From Hymenobacter metallilatus (lineage in GTDB: Bacteria > Bacteroidota > Bacteroidia > Cytophagales > Hymenobacteraceae), in NCBI RefSeq assembly GCF_003944705.1, contig NZ_RWIS01000003.1, forward strand, positions 248,001-312,000: a stretch of 64,000 nucleotides of DNA, written 5' to 3'. How positions within the stretch are numbered: position 1 is the first letter of the stretch; each line of letters starts with the position of its first letter. Below, piece by piece: positions 43,639-52,930 of this stretch. A program made the position numbers and the translations under genes. The notes beneath the pieces are model-generated. The model did no database searches. It saw nothing but the letters and a program-made list of their open reading frames with translations, and was not told the origin of the DNA.

Positions 43639-44838
43639 TCAGCTGGCCAACACGGCTTCATCGTGCCATACCGCCGCCGAAGCGGTTTGGGCCAGGGTGT
43701 CGAAAAAGCTGTGGACTACGCGGGGCAGGAAGGGGTAGGGGCCAACAGAATGGGCCATGAGGTACATGCCGAGGCGGTGCAGGCCGAAATCGAGGGCGGC
43801 GTAGTGGGTTTCCTGGCGGAAGGCGGCCGGGTCGGGGTAGTAGCCGGTGCGGCGGTGCAGGGCCTGGCGGTAGTGCTCCAGGTAGGCGGGGCGGAGGTGG
43901 TACCGGTCGGCATCCAGCACGAAGCAGAGCAGCTCCACGGCGTCGTATACCGGTACGTGGTAGGTGGCCAGCTCCCAGTCGTAGGCGCAGAGTTGCAGGG
44001 CGTCGCCCGCGCCCCGAAAGCAGGTATTGCGCGGGTTCAGGTCGTTGTGGATGAGGGTACGGGGGCGGGTTGCCAGCCAGGCCCCGCGCTGCGGAATCTG
44101 GCGGATGGCGGCGCGTAGCTGCTCGGCGCGGGCGGGGGAATAGAGGTCCGGGAAGCGGGTGGCGGCGTTGGTAAGCAGCGCCTCCCAGAGCGGGGCCAGG
44201 TCCTGCATGTAGCGGCCGGTGGGCAGGTCGGGCCAGGCGGGGGGCGGAGTGCCGGGCAGCAGCAGGTGGCGGGCGTGCCAGCTGGCCAGCTGGTCCAGGG
44301 CCGTGCGCAGGTGCTGGTCGGTCCAGGCCGCGGGCTGTAGCACTGAGTTGAGCAGCGTCACGTCCTCCAGATATTCCATCAGCACGCAGTAGAGGCCGGT
44401 TTCATCGTCGGCGTGGGTGCCCCAGATGCGGGTCATGAGGCCGGCAACGGGGCGCTGGTACACGGCCAGCTCACGCTGGTGGGTGTGTTGAAAGCCGGTA
44501 CGTTCGGCAAAGGCTGGGTACACCGCCGCCAGCTCGCCTCCGCACAACTGGGCCAGCCCGGCCAGCATGGCGGATATTTCGCCGCCGTGGGGCTTCACCT
44601 TCAGCACCAGGCGGTGTTGCTGGGTCTGGCCGGCTTCTTCCACTGTCAGCAACAGCCCGAAGTGGCCGATGGGCCGGCGGCTCTGCCCGGCCGTGAGCGT
44701 GACCAGAATACTGGCTGAGTTATCGAGGGGCAGCGGCTCCACGGCCCGCACGCGGCGGTTGGCGGCGGGGTTCTGGGCCCGGAGCATGGCTTCCAGGAAG
44801 ACTGGGCTCAGCAGGTCGGCGGTGGTCAGGTCAGGCAC
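43639..44838 (-). CDS. Choline-kinase/APH-like phosphotransferase
   Basis: A 399-residue protein of the aminoglycoside phosphotransferase fold. The Brenner motif LIHNDLNPRNTCF supplies the catalytic Asp and Mg-binding Asn, and YDWELA supplies the second metal-binding acid. The Lys of VLKVKPHGGEI would bind ATP. Such kinases phosphorylate choline, ethanolamine, homoserine or antibiotics. The start is GTG at 44838, 8 bases inside the DUF3419 gene, so translation is coupled. In this setting it may phosphorylate the head group or an alcohol intermediate; that is inference. Confidence 0.85.
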   Translation of the reverse strand: MPDLTTADLLSPVFLEAMLRAQNPAANRRVRAVEPLPLDNSASILVTLTAGQSRRPIGHFGLLLTVEEAGQTQQHRLVLKVKPHGGEISAMLAGLAQLCGGELAAVYPAFAERTGFQHTHQRELAVYQRPVAGLMTRIWGTHADDETGLYCVLMEYLEDVTLLNSVLQPAAWTDQHLRTALDQLASWHARHLLLPGTPPPAWPDLPTGRYMQDLAPLWEALLTNAATRFPDLYSPARAEQLRAAIRQIPQRGAWLATRPRTLIHNDLNPRNTCFRGAGDALQLCAYDWELATYHVPVYDAVELLCFVLDADRYHLRPAYLEHYRQALHRRTGYYPDPAAFRQETHYAALDFGLHRLGMYLMAHSVGPYPFLPRVVHSFFDTLAQTASAAVWHDEAVLAS

Positions 44839-45979
44839 AGTGGGCGAGGGTAGAGGTGGAAGAAAGGACGGCCGGGGCCAGGGTCAGACGCGAATCCAGC
44901 ACCCGCACGTTGCGGAAGTAAAAGCAGGCATCCTGCCGGCTCAGGCGGGCCGAGGCGGCTTCGGCCACGGGCAGCAAGGTGGCGCAGCCGGGACTGGCCG
45001 TGCCCTGGTCGAGCAGCAGGTTCCAGTACACCACCCGCAGCGCCCGGCCATCGGCAAACAGCGCCTGCACAGTGCCCTGGAACTCAGCCGCGCTGGTGTA
45101 CTCGAAGATGTTCGACAAGCTGGCCTTGGTCACGTCCTGGCCGGCGGGGCTGCGCAGAAAATCCACGGCCTCGCCCTCTAACAGCCGCAGCTTGGGCAAT
45201 TGGCGGCGCAGCAGCTCGTAGTGGCGGCGCTGGTAGCAGGGCGGCAGAATGGCGTAGGGCAGGTGCTCAGGCCCGAAAAAGAAGAAGCGGAAAAAGAAAT
45301 TGTCGCGCACCAGCTCCGTGCGCACCGCCGCCCGCAGCCGCTCGTAAAACGCCGCCCCGCCCGACTCGGCCGCGTGCCGGAACAGGCGCGGGTCGCGCCC
45401 CCGGCTCAGGTTGGCCGCATCGAAGTAGGCCGTGAACCGGGCGGCAAACTCGGTGGTTTCCAGCTCCGCCGCGAAGTAGGCGGCCTGCTCGGCCACGTCG
45501 TCGAACTCGGCCAGCTGCCGCAGCTTAGCTTGCAGGGCCGGGGCCAGGGTAGGCAGAAAGCCGGTTACGTAGCGTTCCAGCCGCCCCGCCAGCAATATGC
45601 CGGCCGGGTTTTCAGCGAAAAACGCCGCCCAGAACACCCGCTGCGCGTCCGGTAGGGTAGGGCCCACCACCTGCCAGGCATCCGTCACCGCCGCCGGCCC
45701 CGCCAGCCCGAGCAAGCCCCGCAGCACACTATGCTCGTGAAAGGCAATAACGTGCATTTTGAGGCGCAGCAGCTGGTTTTGCACCGGGTTCAGGTCAATG
45801 GCCGTCACTTGGCGCGGGCATTTCAGCAGGGCGTTGAGGGCGTTGCACCCGGCCGACGTCACCACGAGCACGTGGTCGGTGGGCTGGAGAGTGAGGGCTC
45901 CGTAAAGGGTGCGGCTGTCTTCCCACACCAGGGAGTAGCGCAGACAGTCCAGCGCCACGGCACAGAATTCGGTTTTCAT
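44831..45979 (-). CDS. DUF3419 / BtaA-like S-adenosylmethionine aminocarboxypropyltransferase
   Basis: A 382-residue protein from ATG 45979, whose first bases overlap the stop of the AMP ligase by 4 bases (ATGA), a classic coupling. It carries the DUF3419 family start RYSLVWEDSRTLYGAL and the SAM-binding stretch VLVVTSAGCNALNALL followed by VTAIDLNPVQNQLLRLK. BtaA transfers the 3-amino-3-carboxypropyl group of SAM to diacylglycerol, the first step to betaine lipids (DGTS). No BtaB N-methyltransferase is present. It therefore may make a homoserine-ether lipid or modify another hydroxyl. Family is clear; acceptor is inferred. Confidence 0.85.
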   Translation of the reverse strand: MKTEFCAVALDCLRYSLVWEDSRTLYGALTLQPTDHVLVVTSAGCNALNALLKCPRQVTAIDLNPVQNQLLRLKMHVIAFHEHSVLRGLLGLAGPAAVTDAWQVVGPTLPDAQRVFWAAFFAENPAGILLAGRLERYVTGFLPTLAPALQAKLRQLAEFDDVAEQAAYFAAELETTEFAARFTAYFDAANLSRGRDPRLFRHAAESGGAAFYERLRAAVRTELVRDNFFFRFFFFGPEHLPYAILPPCYQRRHYELLRRQLPKLRLLEGEAVDFLRSPAGQDVTKASLSNIFEYTSAAEFQGTVQALFADGRALRVVYWNLLLDQGTASPGCATLLPVAEAASARLSRQDACFYFRNVRVLDSRLTLAPAVLSSTSTLAHCA

Positions 45980-47508
45980 AGAGATTGAAGCTGGTCGTAT
46001 AGAATTTTGGAATGATGCCGCGCGTCCAGCGGCAGCGCGGCGCACCGCCGGATGCCCACCAACGGCACGTCCGGCAGGTGCTGGGCGAGAAATTCCGCCA
46101 CGTCCTCAGTTGAAACCGAGCCATGCACCAGCACCGTGAAGCCGGCCGCATCGGCGCGGGCGGCCACCTGCTCCACGCCGGGCCGGTGCTGAAGCAGGTG
46201 CTCCACTTGGAAGTGCTGCACGCCCCGGTGCAGCCGCGCGTTACCCTGGCGGCCCGTGAGGTAGAGCTGCCCGGCCGCTACGTAGCCATAGTCGCCGGTG
46301 CGCAGCCACTGGCCGGGTGCGGTGGCCACGTGCGCCCCGCGCACCCACAACTCGCCCACCATCTGCCCCGCCGCCCCAACGTGCAAGGTGCCCAGCGGCT
46401 CGAAGCGCCACTCCAGCTCCGGCCTGATAGCGCCCACGCAGTACCCCAGCAGCGGGTCAGGGGCCTCGCTCGTCACGGGCCGCACCGCAATGGGCTCTGC
46501 CTCCGACGAGCCGTAGATGACGTGTACCGCAGCGCCCGGAAAAGCCCGCCGCAGCGCCTGGGCCAGCGGCTCCGGCACCGGGGAGCCGCCCACGCCCACG
46601 GCCACTACGTCGGGCAAATCCACCGGATGCTCCCGCAGATACGCCAGCAGCCGCGCGAAGTAGCACACGTTGCCGGTGAGCGTCTGTACCCGTTCCCGCT
46701 GTATCTGCGCCACCACCCGGGCCGGGTCCAGTTGCCGGAGGTTGTGCCAGGGCACCGCCGGCAGCACGCTCACCACGCCCGCCGCCAGGTTGTGCAGCAG
46801 AATGTTGGGGAACAGCGGAAAGTCGCGCTGCCCGGCCCAGGGCGGAAAGGCGGCCTTAATGGTTTCGTGCTGGGCCCGCAGTACCGCGTGGCTGCGTCGG
46901 ATGGCCTTGGGCCGCCCCGTGGATCCGGAGCTGTGCGACACCAAAGCCGCCTGCTCCGGGGGCACCGCCACGGCCACCCAATCCAGCGCAACCGGCCCCG
47001 GCGGGCAATCAGCCGCCACCAGCCGCAGCCCCCGCAGCCAGGCCGCCAGCCGCAGCAGCCGGCTTGGCGCGGCCATCAGCACCACCCGAATGTTCAGTTG
47101 CCGCGTCAGCTCCATCAGCTGTTTCGGGGTTGCGCCGGCCGGGGGCAGTACCGGCACGGCCCCCAGCGCCAGCACGGCCAGCAGCCCGCCCACCAACTCC
47201 ACGCTTACCGGCACGGCCAGCAGCACCGCCTGACCCGCCCGCACCTTTTGCGCCAATAGCTTTTCCCGGCCGGCCGCCACCCGGTGCAGCAGCTCCCCGC
47301 CGGTGTAGGAAACGGCTTGTTCACCGTCCGCCGTGGGCCACACCAGGCACACCTGCTCCGGCTGCCGCCGCAGTTTGTCATGTATAAGTTGGAGGTAATT
47401 GCCGGGCTGAACACGGTTCATAGCCGAAGCAGCGGGCTGCGCGGGCCCGGCTGCCGTGCGGGGTAGAAGTTGTATGGATGAGCCGGAGAACTGCACGAGT
47501 GGTTGCAT
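45976..47508 (-). CDS. AMP-forming acyl/aryl ligase (ANL superfamily)
   Basis: A 510-residue adenylating enzyme, first gene of the cluster. The A3 P-loop SHSSGSTGRPKAI (about residue 190), A5 YGSSEAEP, A7 WLRTGDYGY and the terminal catalytic lysine in HHSKILYD are all visible. It makes an acyl-AMP and then an acyl-CoA, acyl-ACP or amide; no carrier protein is encoded nearby. The substrate pocket cannot be read with confidence. The start ATG at 47508 follows a 540-base gap with no perfect promoter match. The tight overlap with DUF3419 argues that its product feeds that step or a common pathway. Confidence 0.85.
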   Translation of the reverse strand: MQPLVQFSGSSIQLLPRTAAGPAQPAASAMNRVQPGNYLQLIHDKLRRQPEQVCLVWPTADGEQAVSYTGGELLHRVAAGREKLLAQKVRAGQAVLLAVPVSVELVGGLLAVLALGAVPVLPPAGATPKQLMELTRQLNIRVVLMAAPSRLLRLAAWLRGLRLVAADCPPGPVALDWVAVAVPPEQAALVSHSSGSTGRPKAIRRSHAVLRAQHETIKAAFPPWAGQRDFPLFPNILLHNLAAGVVSVLPAVPWHNLRQLDPARVVAQIQRERVQTLTGNVCYFARLLAYLREHPVDLPDVVAVGVGGSPVPEPLAQALRRAFPGAAVHVIYGSSEAEPIAVRPVTSEAPDPLLGYCVGAIRPELEWRFEPLGTLHVGAAGQMVGELWVRGAHVATAPGQWLRTGDYGYVAAGQLYLTGRQGNARLHRGVQHFQVEHLLQHRPGVEQVAARADAAGFTVLVHGSVSTEDVAEFLAQHLPDVPLVGIRRCAALPLDARHHSKILYDQLQSL

Positions 47509-47811
47509 GGCAGAAAGGTGCCGCTACCGTTGCACATTGTCCAACCACGCTTTCAACTAATCAGACTTTGTGACTTGAGCTTGGTATGGGTGTATAGTGT
47601 TGTTTTATAGATATTTATGCATGATATAAATTGATTTTACAGCAGATCTATATGGCTCCAACAGGGCGACATATGGGTAGGCTGCTTTCAGAATAAACAG
47701 GGTTTGCAAAAACCACCGTGCTGTTTCATTGCTCGCAGTGTTTCGCAGAGGAATACGCAGTGTCTCGCAGTGTTCTATTGGCCCGTTGCGTACATCCTGA
47801 TGAAATAGAAA

Positions 47812-47865
47812 GAGCCCCGGCGGGCCGGCCCTACCACCAACTGGTAGTGCCGTTCCGCCGGGGCT
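47812..47865. terminator. Long hairpin in the gap upstream of the ligase gene
   Basis: AGCCCCGGCGG / CCGCCGGGGCT outer arms with an inner CTACCACCAACTGGTAG stem-loop. A terminator or processing hairpin; which transcript it ends is unclear. Confidence 0.5.
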
Positions 47866-47936
47866 TCTGAAATGAGTGACACGCTTCTCCTACCAACATG
47901 CTTAAGTGGTGAGGCGAAAGCAAAGTAGTCTTTTTC

Positions 47937-47990
47937 CTCAGGCTTCCTCTCTCCTTTTTCGGAGAGGGGGCCGGGGGGTGAGGCGAACCA
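47937..47990 (+). repeat. Dispersed repeat, family R2
   Basis: CTCTCCTTTTTCGGAGAGG, then GGGCCGGGGGGTGAGGCG; the fullest copy of this family in the window. Confidence 0.75.
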
Positions 47991-48049
47991 TTAAACGAGT
48001 ACACCGCAATACGTTCGACTCTCCATTAAATAGCCAGCCGCCCCACAAC

Positions 48050-49057
48050 CTACTTCCCGCCCGCCGTCGAGTTCGAGTCCAGAATCTTGAGCAGCTCGTT
48101 GAGCTTGGGGGTGAGGATAATTTCGGTGCGGCGGTTGAGGGCTTTGTTCTGGGGCGAGTCGTTGGGGGCCACGGGCACGTACTGGCTGCGGCCCGAAGCT
48201 GTTACCCGCTCCGAGGCCACGCCGCCGGTGGTGAGCAGGCGGGCAATTTCGGTGGCCCGCAGTACGCTCAAATCCCAGTTGTCCTGCATGGCCCCGGCGG
48301 GGCGGCTGAACGGCACGTTATCGGTGTGACCCTCTACTACCACGTTCACGTCGGGCTGCTGCTGGAGCACGGTAGCTAGCTGCTTTAGGGCTTCCTGGCC
48401 CTTGGGGTCCACTTTCGTAGAGCCCGACTTGAACAGGAGCTGCTCAGAGAGAGAGACGTACACTTTGCCGTCCTTCATCTTCACCTGCAAGTCGGTGCCC
48501 TGGAAGCCGCGCAGGGCGTTGCTTACGCTGGCTTTAAGGGCGTCCACGGCCCGGTCCTTCTCGGCCAGGGCCTTTTGCAGCTCAGCCAGGCGGGCCTCAC
48601 GGGCGGTGAGGTCAGCCGTGAGCTTGTCGATGTCGGCGCGGCTCTTGCGCAGGTTGGTATCCAGCTCGCCCAGCTCGGCCTCGCGGCGGGCCAGGTCCTT
48701 GGCTACCTTGTTGTAGTCGGCCGATTTGTCGGCCATGGCCCGGTCAGAGTTCTTCAGCAGCTTGTCGTAGCTGTCGGTGAGCTGGGCGTTGAGCTGGCGG
48801 GTGCGACGCAGGTTGCGGCCGGTTTCGGTGGAGTCGTCCACGAGGCGGCGGGTGTCGAGGCGCAGCTGGGCCAGCTCGTCGGCAGACTTTTTTAGTTCGG
48901 CTACCGCTTTGCGGTACTGCTGCTCCGCCTCGTCTTTAGCTTGCTCGGTGGCCGCCTGCCGGGCTTTCAGGTCGTCGTATTTCTTGGAAGCCACGCAGCC
49001 CGGCAGGGCTGAGGCGGCCAGCAGTGCGCAGAAAGCAAATGCAGGAATGTGTTTCAC
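48050..49057 (-). CDS. OmpA-family lipoprotein with long coiled coil
   Basis: A 335-residue protein. GTG at 49055-49057 was chosen because it begins [20 protein letters not shown], a lipoprotein signal; the frame upstream lacks one. About residues 25-190 are a charged, heptad-rich coiled coil (many [17 protein letters not shown] repeats). The C-terminal OmpA domain has [12 protein letters not shown] and [12 protein letters not shown], which bind peptidoglycan. It is an outer-membrane lipoprotein that ties the membrane to the cell wall. It is divergent from the aldolase gene. Confidence 0.9.
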   Translation of the reverse strand: MKHIPAFAFCALLAASALPGCVASKKYDDLKARQAATEQAKDEAEQQYRKAVAELKKSADELAQLRLDTRRLVDDSTETGRNLRRTRQLNAQLTDSYDKLLKNSDRAMADKSADYNKVAKDLARREAELGELDTNLRKSRADIDKLTADLTAREARLAELQKALAEKDRAVDALKASVSNALRGFQGTDLQVKMKDGKVYVSLSEQLLFKSGSTKVDPKGQEALKQLATVLQQQPDVNVVVEGHTDNVPFSRPAGAMQDNWDLSVLRATEIARLLTTGGVASERVTASGRSQYVPVAPNDSPQNKALNRRTEIILTPKLNELLKILDSNSTAGGK

Positions 49058-49223
49058 GGCAAAAGGAATCAGGGGAGAAATGCGGAAAAGCAGGGCCGCA
49101 GGCCTTGCGTACCTTCCGGCACGGCAAGGTAAGGCCCCGACGGCGGATGTGCTACCCGTAGCTGTTGAGGCTTCCACTACGTACACAACAGGTTTCAGAC
49201 GTTTCCTTTTTCCTGCTTCCGCC

Positions 49224-50276
49224 ATGGCTTCTATCCTCGACAACCTGCCCCCCGACACAGCCGCCCTGCTCGACCACCAGTGCCGCACCTTTCCCAAGGA
49301 GCAGCTGCATGCGCCCGGCCCTGATTTTCTGGACCGCTGTTTCGTGCCCGGCAACCGGACCCCGCAGGTGTTGCGCAGTCTGGGCCAGCTGTATACCCAC
49401 GGCCGCCTTAGTGGTACCGGCTACCTCAGCATCCTGCCCGTCGACCAGGGTATCGAGCATACGGCTGGCGCCTCCTTCGGGCCGAACCCCATGTATTTCG
49501 ACCCCGAAAATATTATCCGGCTGGCTGTGGAAGGCGGCTGCAACGCCGTAGCCACTACGTTTGGCACCTTCGGTACGGTGGCCCGGCGCTACGCCCACCG
49601 CATTCCGTTTCTGGTCAAAATCAACCACAACGAGCTGCTGACTTACCCCACCAAGTACGACCAGATTCTGTTTGGCTCGGTGGAGGAGGCCTGGAATTTG
49701 GGCGCTACGGCGGTAGGGGCCACTATTTATTTTGGCTCCGAAGAGTCCAGCCGGCAGATTCAGGAAGTGTCGGCGGCATTTGAGCGGGCCCACGAGCTGG
49801 GTATGGCAACGGTGCTATGGTGCTATCTGCGCAATAATGCCTTTAAAACCACCGACCAGGATTATCATCTGGCCGCCGACCTTACCGGGCAGGCCAACCA
49901 CCTGGGCGTTACCATTGGAGCGGATATCATCAAGCAGAAACTGCCCGAAACCAACGGGGGCTTTGCTACCCTGAAATTCGGTAAAACCCACCCCGCCATG
50001 TATGAGCAGCTGGCCACCAGCAACCCCATCGACCTGACGCGCTACCAGGTGGCCAGTTGCTACATGGGGCGCATTGGCCTCATTAACTCCGGGGGCGAAA
50101 GCCTGGGTGCCGGCGACCGGGAAGCTGCCATCCGCACGGCCATCATCAATAAGCGGGCCGGCGGCCAGGGCCTGATTTCAGGCCGTAAAGCCTTTCAGCG
50201 CCCGTTTAAGGAGGGCGTAGACCTACTCCACGCCATTCAGGATGTGTACCTCGACGAGCGAATTACGCTGGCGTGA
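49224..50276 (+). CDS. fbaB: Class I fructose-bisphosphate aldolase
   Basis: A 350-residue FbaB-type (archaeal-type class I) aldolase from ATG 49224; the longer frame from 48777 runs antisense through the OmpA gene. The enzyme cleaves fructose 1,6-bisphosphate to triose phosphates in glycolysis and gluconeogenesis by Schiff base. [13 protein letters not shown] near the N-terminus and [10 protein letters not shown] are typical. [10 protein letters not shown] holds the Schiff-base Lys, K237. The [11 protein letters not shown] loop binds phosphate. No metal ligands of class II aldolases are seen. Confidence 0.93.
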   Translation: MASILDNLPPDTAALLDHQCRTFPKEQLHAPGPDFLDRCFVPGNRTPQVLRSLGQLYTHGRLSGTGYLSILPVDQGIEHTAGASFGPNPMYFDPENIIRLAVEGGCNAVATTFGTFGTVARRYAHRIPFLVKINHNELLTYPTKYDQILFGSVEEAWNLGATAVGATIYFGSEESSRQIQEVSAAFERAHELGMATVLWCYLRNNAFKTTDQDYHLAADLTGQANHLGVTIGADIIKQKLPETNGGFATLKFGKTHPAMYEQLATSNPIDLTRYQVASCYMGRIGLINSGGESLGAGDREAAIRTAIINKRAGGQGLISGRKAFQRPFKEGVDLLHAIQDVYLDERITLA

Positions 50277-50639
50277 GGGCAATGATGAAGAAGTGAAGCA
50301 ATGAACTGATAGAGAAAAAGGGACGGCATTCCGAGCATGTGGCGCATCAAGCCAGGGTCCGAAGGTGTAGTCGAGAAATCGGGCGTGCTGACGTCCGAGG
50401 CTACCTGTTATTCCGCCGGCAGGAGAAACCGGGCGTGCTGATGTTGCGGCCGTACTTCAACGTCAGCAGGAAACTGTCATTCCTCGGCTTCGCTCGGAAT
50501 GACAGTTTCCTGCTGACCTTATCCCCCATCTTTCTCGTACCTTCACTCCCCTTTCTCGCTTTTGTATTCTGCCGTACCTTGCGCCTTGGCAGCAGGCATC
50601 GGTTCTGCACCCACCCCATCGACTCAAGCCCCTCTTCAT
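50277..50639. other. Gap with a long palindrome before accD
   Basis: About 360 bases. The only clear structure is the 22-bp perfect palindrome at 50462-50517. Nearby GCGCATCAAGCC/GGGCGTGCTGA words are degenerate. No gene is evident. Confidence 0.55.
50462..50517. repeat. 22-bp perfect inverted repeat (family R4-related)
   Basis: Arms 50462-50483 and 50496-50517 are exact reverse complements (AACTGTCATTCC core), loop TCGGCTTCGCTC. It shares CTGTCATT / AATGACAG ends with 43509-43587. Confidence 0.85.
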
Positions 50640-51527
50640 ATGTCATCTTGGTTTAAGCGCAAAGAAAAAGGCATTGTAACGCCCACGGAGCAGAAGAAAG
50701 AAACACCCGACGGCCTGTGGTACAAGTGCCCGGAGTGCAAAACGGTTGTTACCATGGTTGAACATAAGCGCCTGCTCTCTACCTGCGGCAACTGTGGGCA
50801 CCACGACCGGATTGATGCAGCCGATTATTTCGACTTTTTGTTTGATAACCACCAGTACCAGGAGTTGGATGCCGAGATGCACTCCGCTGACCCGCTGCGC
50901 TTCGTGGACACCAAAGCCTACCCTCAGCGCGTAGCTGCTACGGAGCGTAGCACCGGCCTGAAAGATGCCGTGCGCTCGGCCCACGGCCAGATGAATGGGC
51001 TGGGCGTAGTAGTTGCCGCCATGGATTTCAAATTCATTGGGGGCTCCATGGGCTCAGTAGTCGGCGAAAAAATTGCCCGCGCCATCGACTATGCCCGGCA
51101 GAACCGGCTGCCCTTCCTTATGATTTCGCGCTCCGGTGGAGCCCGCATGATGGAAGCCGGCTACTCCCTGATGCAAATGGCTAAAACCTCGGCCAAGCTG
51201 GCGCTGCTGTCGGAAGCTGGCCTGCCCTACATTTCTCTGCTCACCGACCCCACTACCGGCGGCGTAACCGCTTCTTTTGCCATGCTCGGCGACTTTAACA
51301 TTGCCGAGCCGGGGGCCCTTATCGGTTTTGCCGGCCCCCGGGTTATCAAGGAAACCATTGGCAAAGATTTGCCTAAAGGCTTCCAGAGCGCCGAGTTTGT
51401 GCTGGAACACGGGTTCCTGGATTTTATCGTGGACCGCAAGCACCTGAAAAATAAACTTACCGAGCTGCTAACCATGCTTAAGCCCGTTGAAGTGGCTGCC
51501 ACTGAGCCTGCTACCCTTACGCGCTAG
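50640..51527 (+). CDS. accD: Acetyl-CoA carboxylase carboxyltransferase beta subunit
   Basis: A 295-residue subunit from ATG 50640 (upstream in-frame start at 50562 adds 26 unrelated residues). The N-terminal zinc ribbon has CPEC and CGNC cysteine pairs. The crotonase-like body contains [26 protein letters not shown] and [17 protein letters not shown]. With AccA it transfers carboxyl from biotin to acetyl-CoA, making malonyl-CoA for fatty acids; the biotin is attached by BirA encoded at 2.7 kb. It is followed by a strong terminator. Confidence 0.95.
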   Translation: MSSWFKRKEKGIVTPTEQKKETPDGLWYKCPECKTVVTMVEHKRLLSTCGNCGHHDRIDAADYFDFLFDNHQYQELDAEMHSADPLRFVDTKAYPQRVAATERSTGLKDAVRSAHGQMNGLGVVVAAMDFKFIGGSMGSVVGEKIARAIDYARQNRLPFLMISRSGGARMMEAGYSLMQMAKTSAKLALLSEAGLPYISLLTDPTTGGVTASFAMLGDFNIAEPGALIGFAGPRVIKETIGKDLPKGFQSAEFVLEHGFLDFIVDRKHLKNKLTELLTMLKPVEVAATEPATLTR

Positions 51528-51571
51528 GCCCAAAGAATCCCGGCCGGAAATTTTCGGCAAGCTTTTTGGCT

Positions 51572-51612
51572 AAAGCCCGTTAAACGTGCATTCGGCGCGT
51601 TTAACGGGCTTT
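51572..51612 (+). terminator. Intrinsic terminator of accD
   Basis: AAAGCCCGTTAAACG / CGTTTAACGGGCTTT, 11-base loop, followed by further T. Confidence 0.9.
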
Positions 51613-51668
51613 TTGCTTGGACAAGCGAAACACCGGTGCTTTTGCCACAGGCGGTATAGTAACTGGTC

Positions 51669-51676
51669 TATATTTG
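51669..51676 (+). promoter_or_regulatory. -7 box upstream of the first glycine-zipper OmpA gene
   Basis: TATATTTG, perfect TAnnTTTG, 83 bases before the ATG. TTTG at 51641-51644 is 24 bases away, slightly long for -33. Confidence 0.5.
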
Positions 51677-51758
51677 CCGAACATTTTTTACCCAACCGCA
51701 GTAAGAACCTGCAAAACCCCGCAATCCGCTCTTTTTCTCTCCACCAAGTTTCTTTCTT

Positions 51759-52496
51759 ATGACTTCTCGCAATTCGCTTCTGACGCTGTTAATGGCCTTC
51801 GTGCTATTCGTAAGCTCCTGCGCCACTACCCGCAACCCCAACATTCCGGAAGCCGACACGAACGGCACCGGTCCCCGCAAAACGGGCATGAGCAAAACCG
51901 CCAAGGGCGGCCTGATCGGGGCTGGCGGCGGAGCCGTAGTAGGCGGGGTGCTGGGCCGCGTAATCGGGGGCAAGAACGGTACGGCTGCCGGCGCTATCAT
52001 TGGGGCTGCCGTGGGTGGTACCGGAGGTGCCCTTATTGGCCGCAAAATGGACAAACAGGCCGAGGAGCTGCAGCGTGACATGCAGAATGCCAAGGTAGAG
52101 CGCGTGGGTGAGGGTATCAAAATTACCTTCGACTCGGGCATCCTCTTCGATACCAACAAGAGCGACCTGCGCGCTGCTTCTATGACGGAAATCCAGAAAA
52201 TGGCTGAAATCCTGAAGAAGTACCCCGATACCAACGTACTGGTGGAAGGCCACACCGATGCCAGCGGCTCGGATGCCATTAACCAGCCACTTTCGGAGCG
52301 TCGGGCCCAGGCTGTTGCCAACTACACTACCTCCCAGGGGGTTGATGCGGCCCGTATTACCACCAAAGGCTACGGCTCCAGCCAGCCCATCGGCGACAAT
52401 ACTACTGCTGAAGGCAAGCAGGCCAACCGCCGCGTAGAAATTGCCATTTATGCCAACGAGAAAATGAAGAAAGCCGCTGAAGCCGGCCGCCTCTAA
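51759..52496 (+). CDS. Glycine-zipper OmpA-family lipoprotein (tandem copy 1)
   Basis: A 245-residue lipoprotein (MTSRNSLLTLLMAFVLFVSSC). Residues about 45-95 form a glycine zipper (GGGAVVGGVLGRVIGG, GAAVGGTGGALIGRKMD) that can insert in or line a membrane. The C-terminal OmpA domain (LVEGHTDASGSDAIN, QANRRVEIAIYANEKM) anchors to peptidoglycan. It is followed by a terminator and then by a close paralogue. Likely an outer-membrane lipoprotein important for envelope integrity; many Bacteroidota have such proteins. Confidence 0.92.
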   Translation: MTSRNSLLTLLMAFVLFVSSCATTRNPNIPEADTNGTGPRKTGMSKTAKGGLIGAGGGAVVGGVLGRVIGGKNGTAAGAIIGAAVGGTGGALIGRKMDKQAEELQRDMQNAKVERVGEGIKITFDSGILFDTNKSDLRAASMTEIQKMAEILKKYPDTNVLVEGHTDASGSDAINQPLSERRAQAVANYTTSQGVDAARITTKGYGSSQPIGDNTTAEGKQANRRVEIAIYANEKMKKAAEAGRL

Positions 52497-52517
52497 TTCT
52501 CTGCAGTGGCACAGCAC

Positions 52518-52553
52518 AAAAAAAGTCGCCTCCCAGGGAGGTGACTTTTTTTT
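52518..52553 (+). terminator. Terminator of OmpA copy 1
   Basis: AAAAAAAGTCGCCTCC / GGAGGTGACTTTTTTT, loop CAG; runs of A and T at both ends. Confidence 0.88.
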
Positions 52554-52930
52554 GCGCCTGCGGGGTAGAAACCACCTGCTGGCGGCGTATGGGTAGAGCA
52601 GGCGGCCATTGCCGAAATTTCCGCAGCTTTTTCTGCCCGTATGAGCTGGTAGCCTGCCGTTGAGGGTACGCAAGGTGCATACTGGTGCTTGCCCACGTAA
52701 TACCGGGGGGAGGCTTACCGGCTGGTAGGGAAGTAGTTTGGGCCGCTTAAGCCACCCGGTAGGGGCAGTTGCCCAGTATTTTGATAATTTCCACCCGCTG
52801 AAATCATTTTTGGCAAGGTGGTTGCAAAACCCTTGGTACGACTGGCAGCAACCTTATTCAGATGTTGTACCGAGCCTTTTCTGCTGCTTTTCCCTTTACT
52901 TCACACCAACACACTAACCTCCCCAAACCC
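52554..52930. other. Gap between the tandem OmpA genes
   Basis: About 375 bases without a supported gene. It presumably holds the promoter of copy 2; a TTGGCAAGG / CTTGGTACG area around 52810-52840 is a possible but imperfect element. Confidence 0.4.

Larger units (their letters stand above)
47509..48049. other. Long upstream gap of the cluster
   Basis: About 540 bases without a gene. The first 150 are AT-rich (probable promoter area of the cluster). CGCAGTGT words recur at about 47737-47780, a GC-rich hairpin lies at 47812-47865, and an R2 repeat at 47937-47990. No RNA gene recognised. Confidence 0.55.

Noticed and set aside
46123-47259. 378-codon plus-strand frame opposite the AMP ligase
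   Set aside because: It is antisense to a gene with complete catalytic motifs. Its protein is His/Gln/Arg/Pro-rich, the usual product of the opposite strand in GC-rich DNA.
47737-47780. Recurring CGCAGTGT words, considered as a CRISPR-like or satellite array
   Set aside because: The units are very short, irregular and few; no spacer structure and no cas gene.
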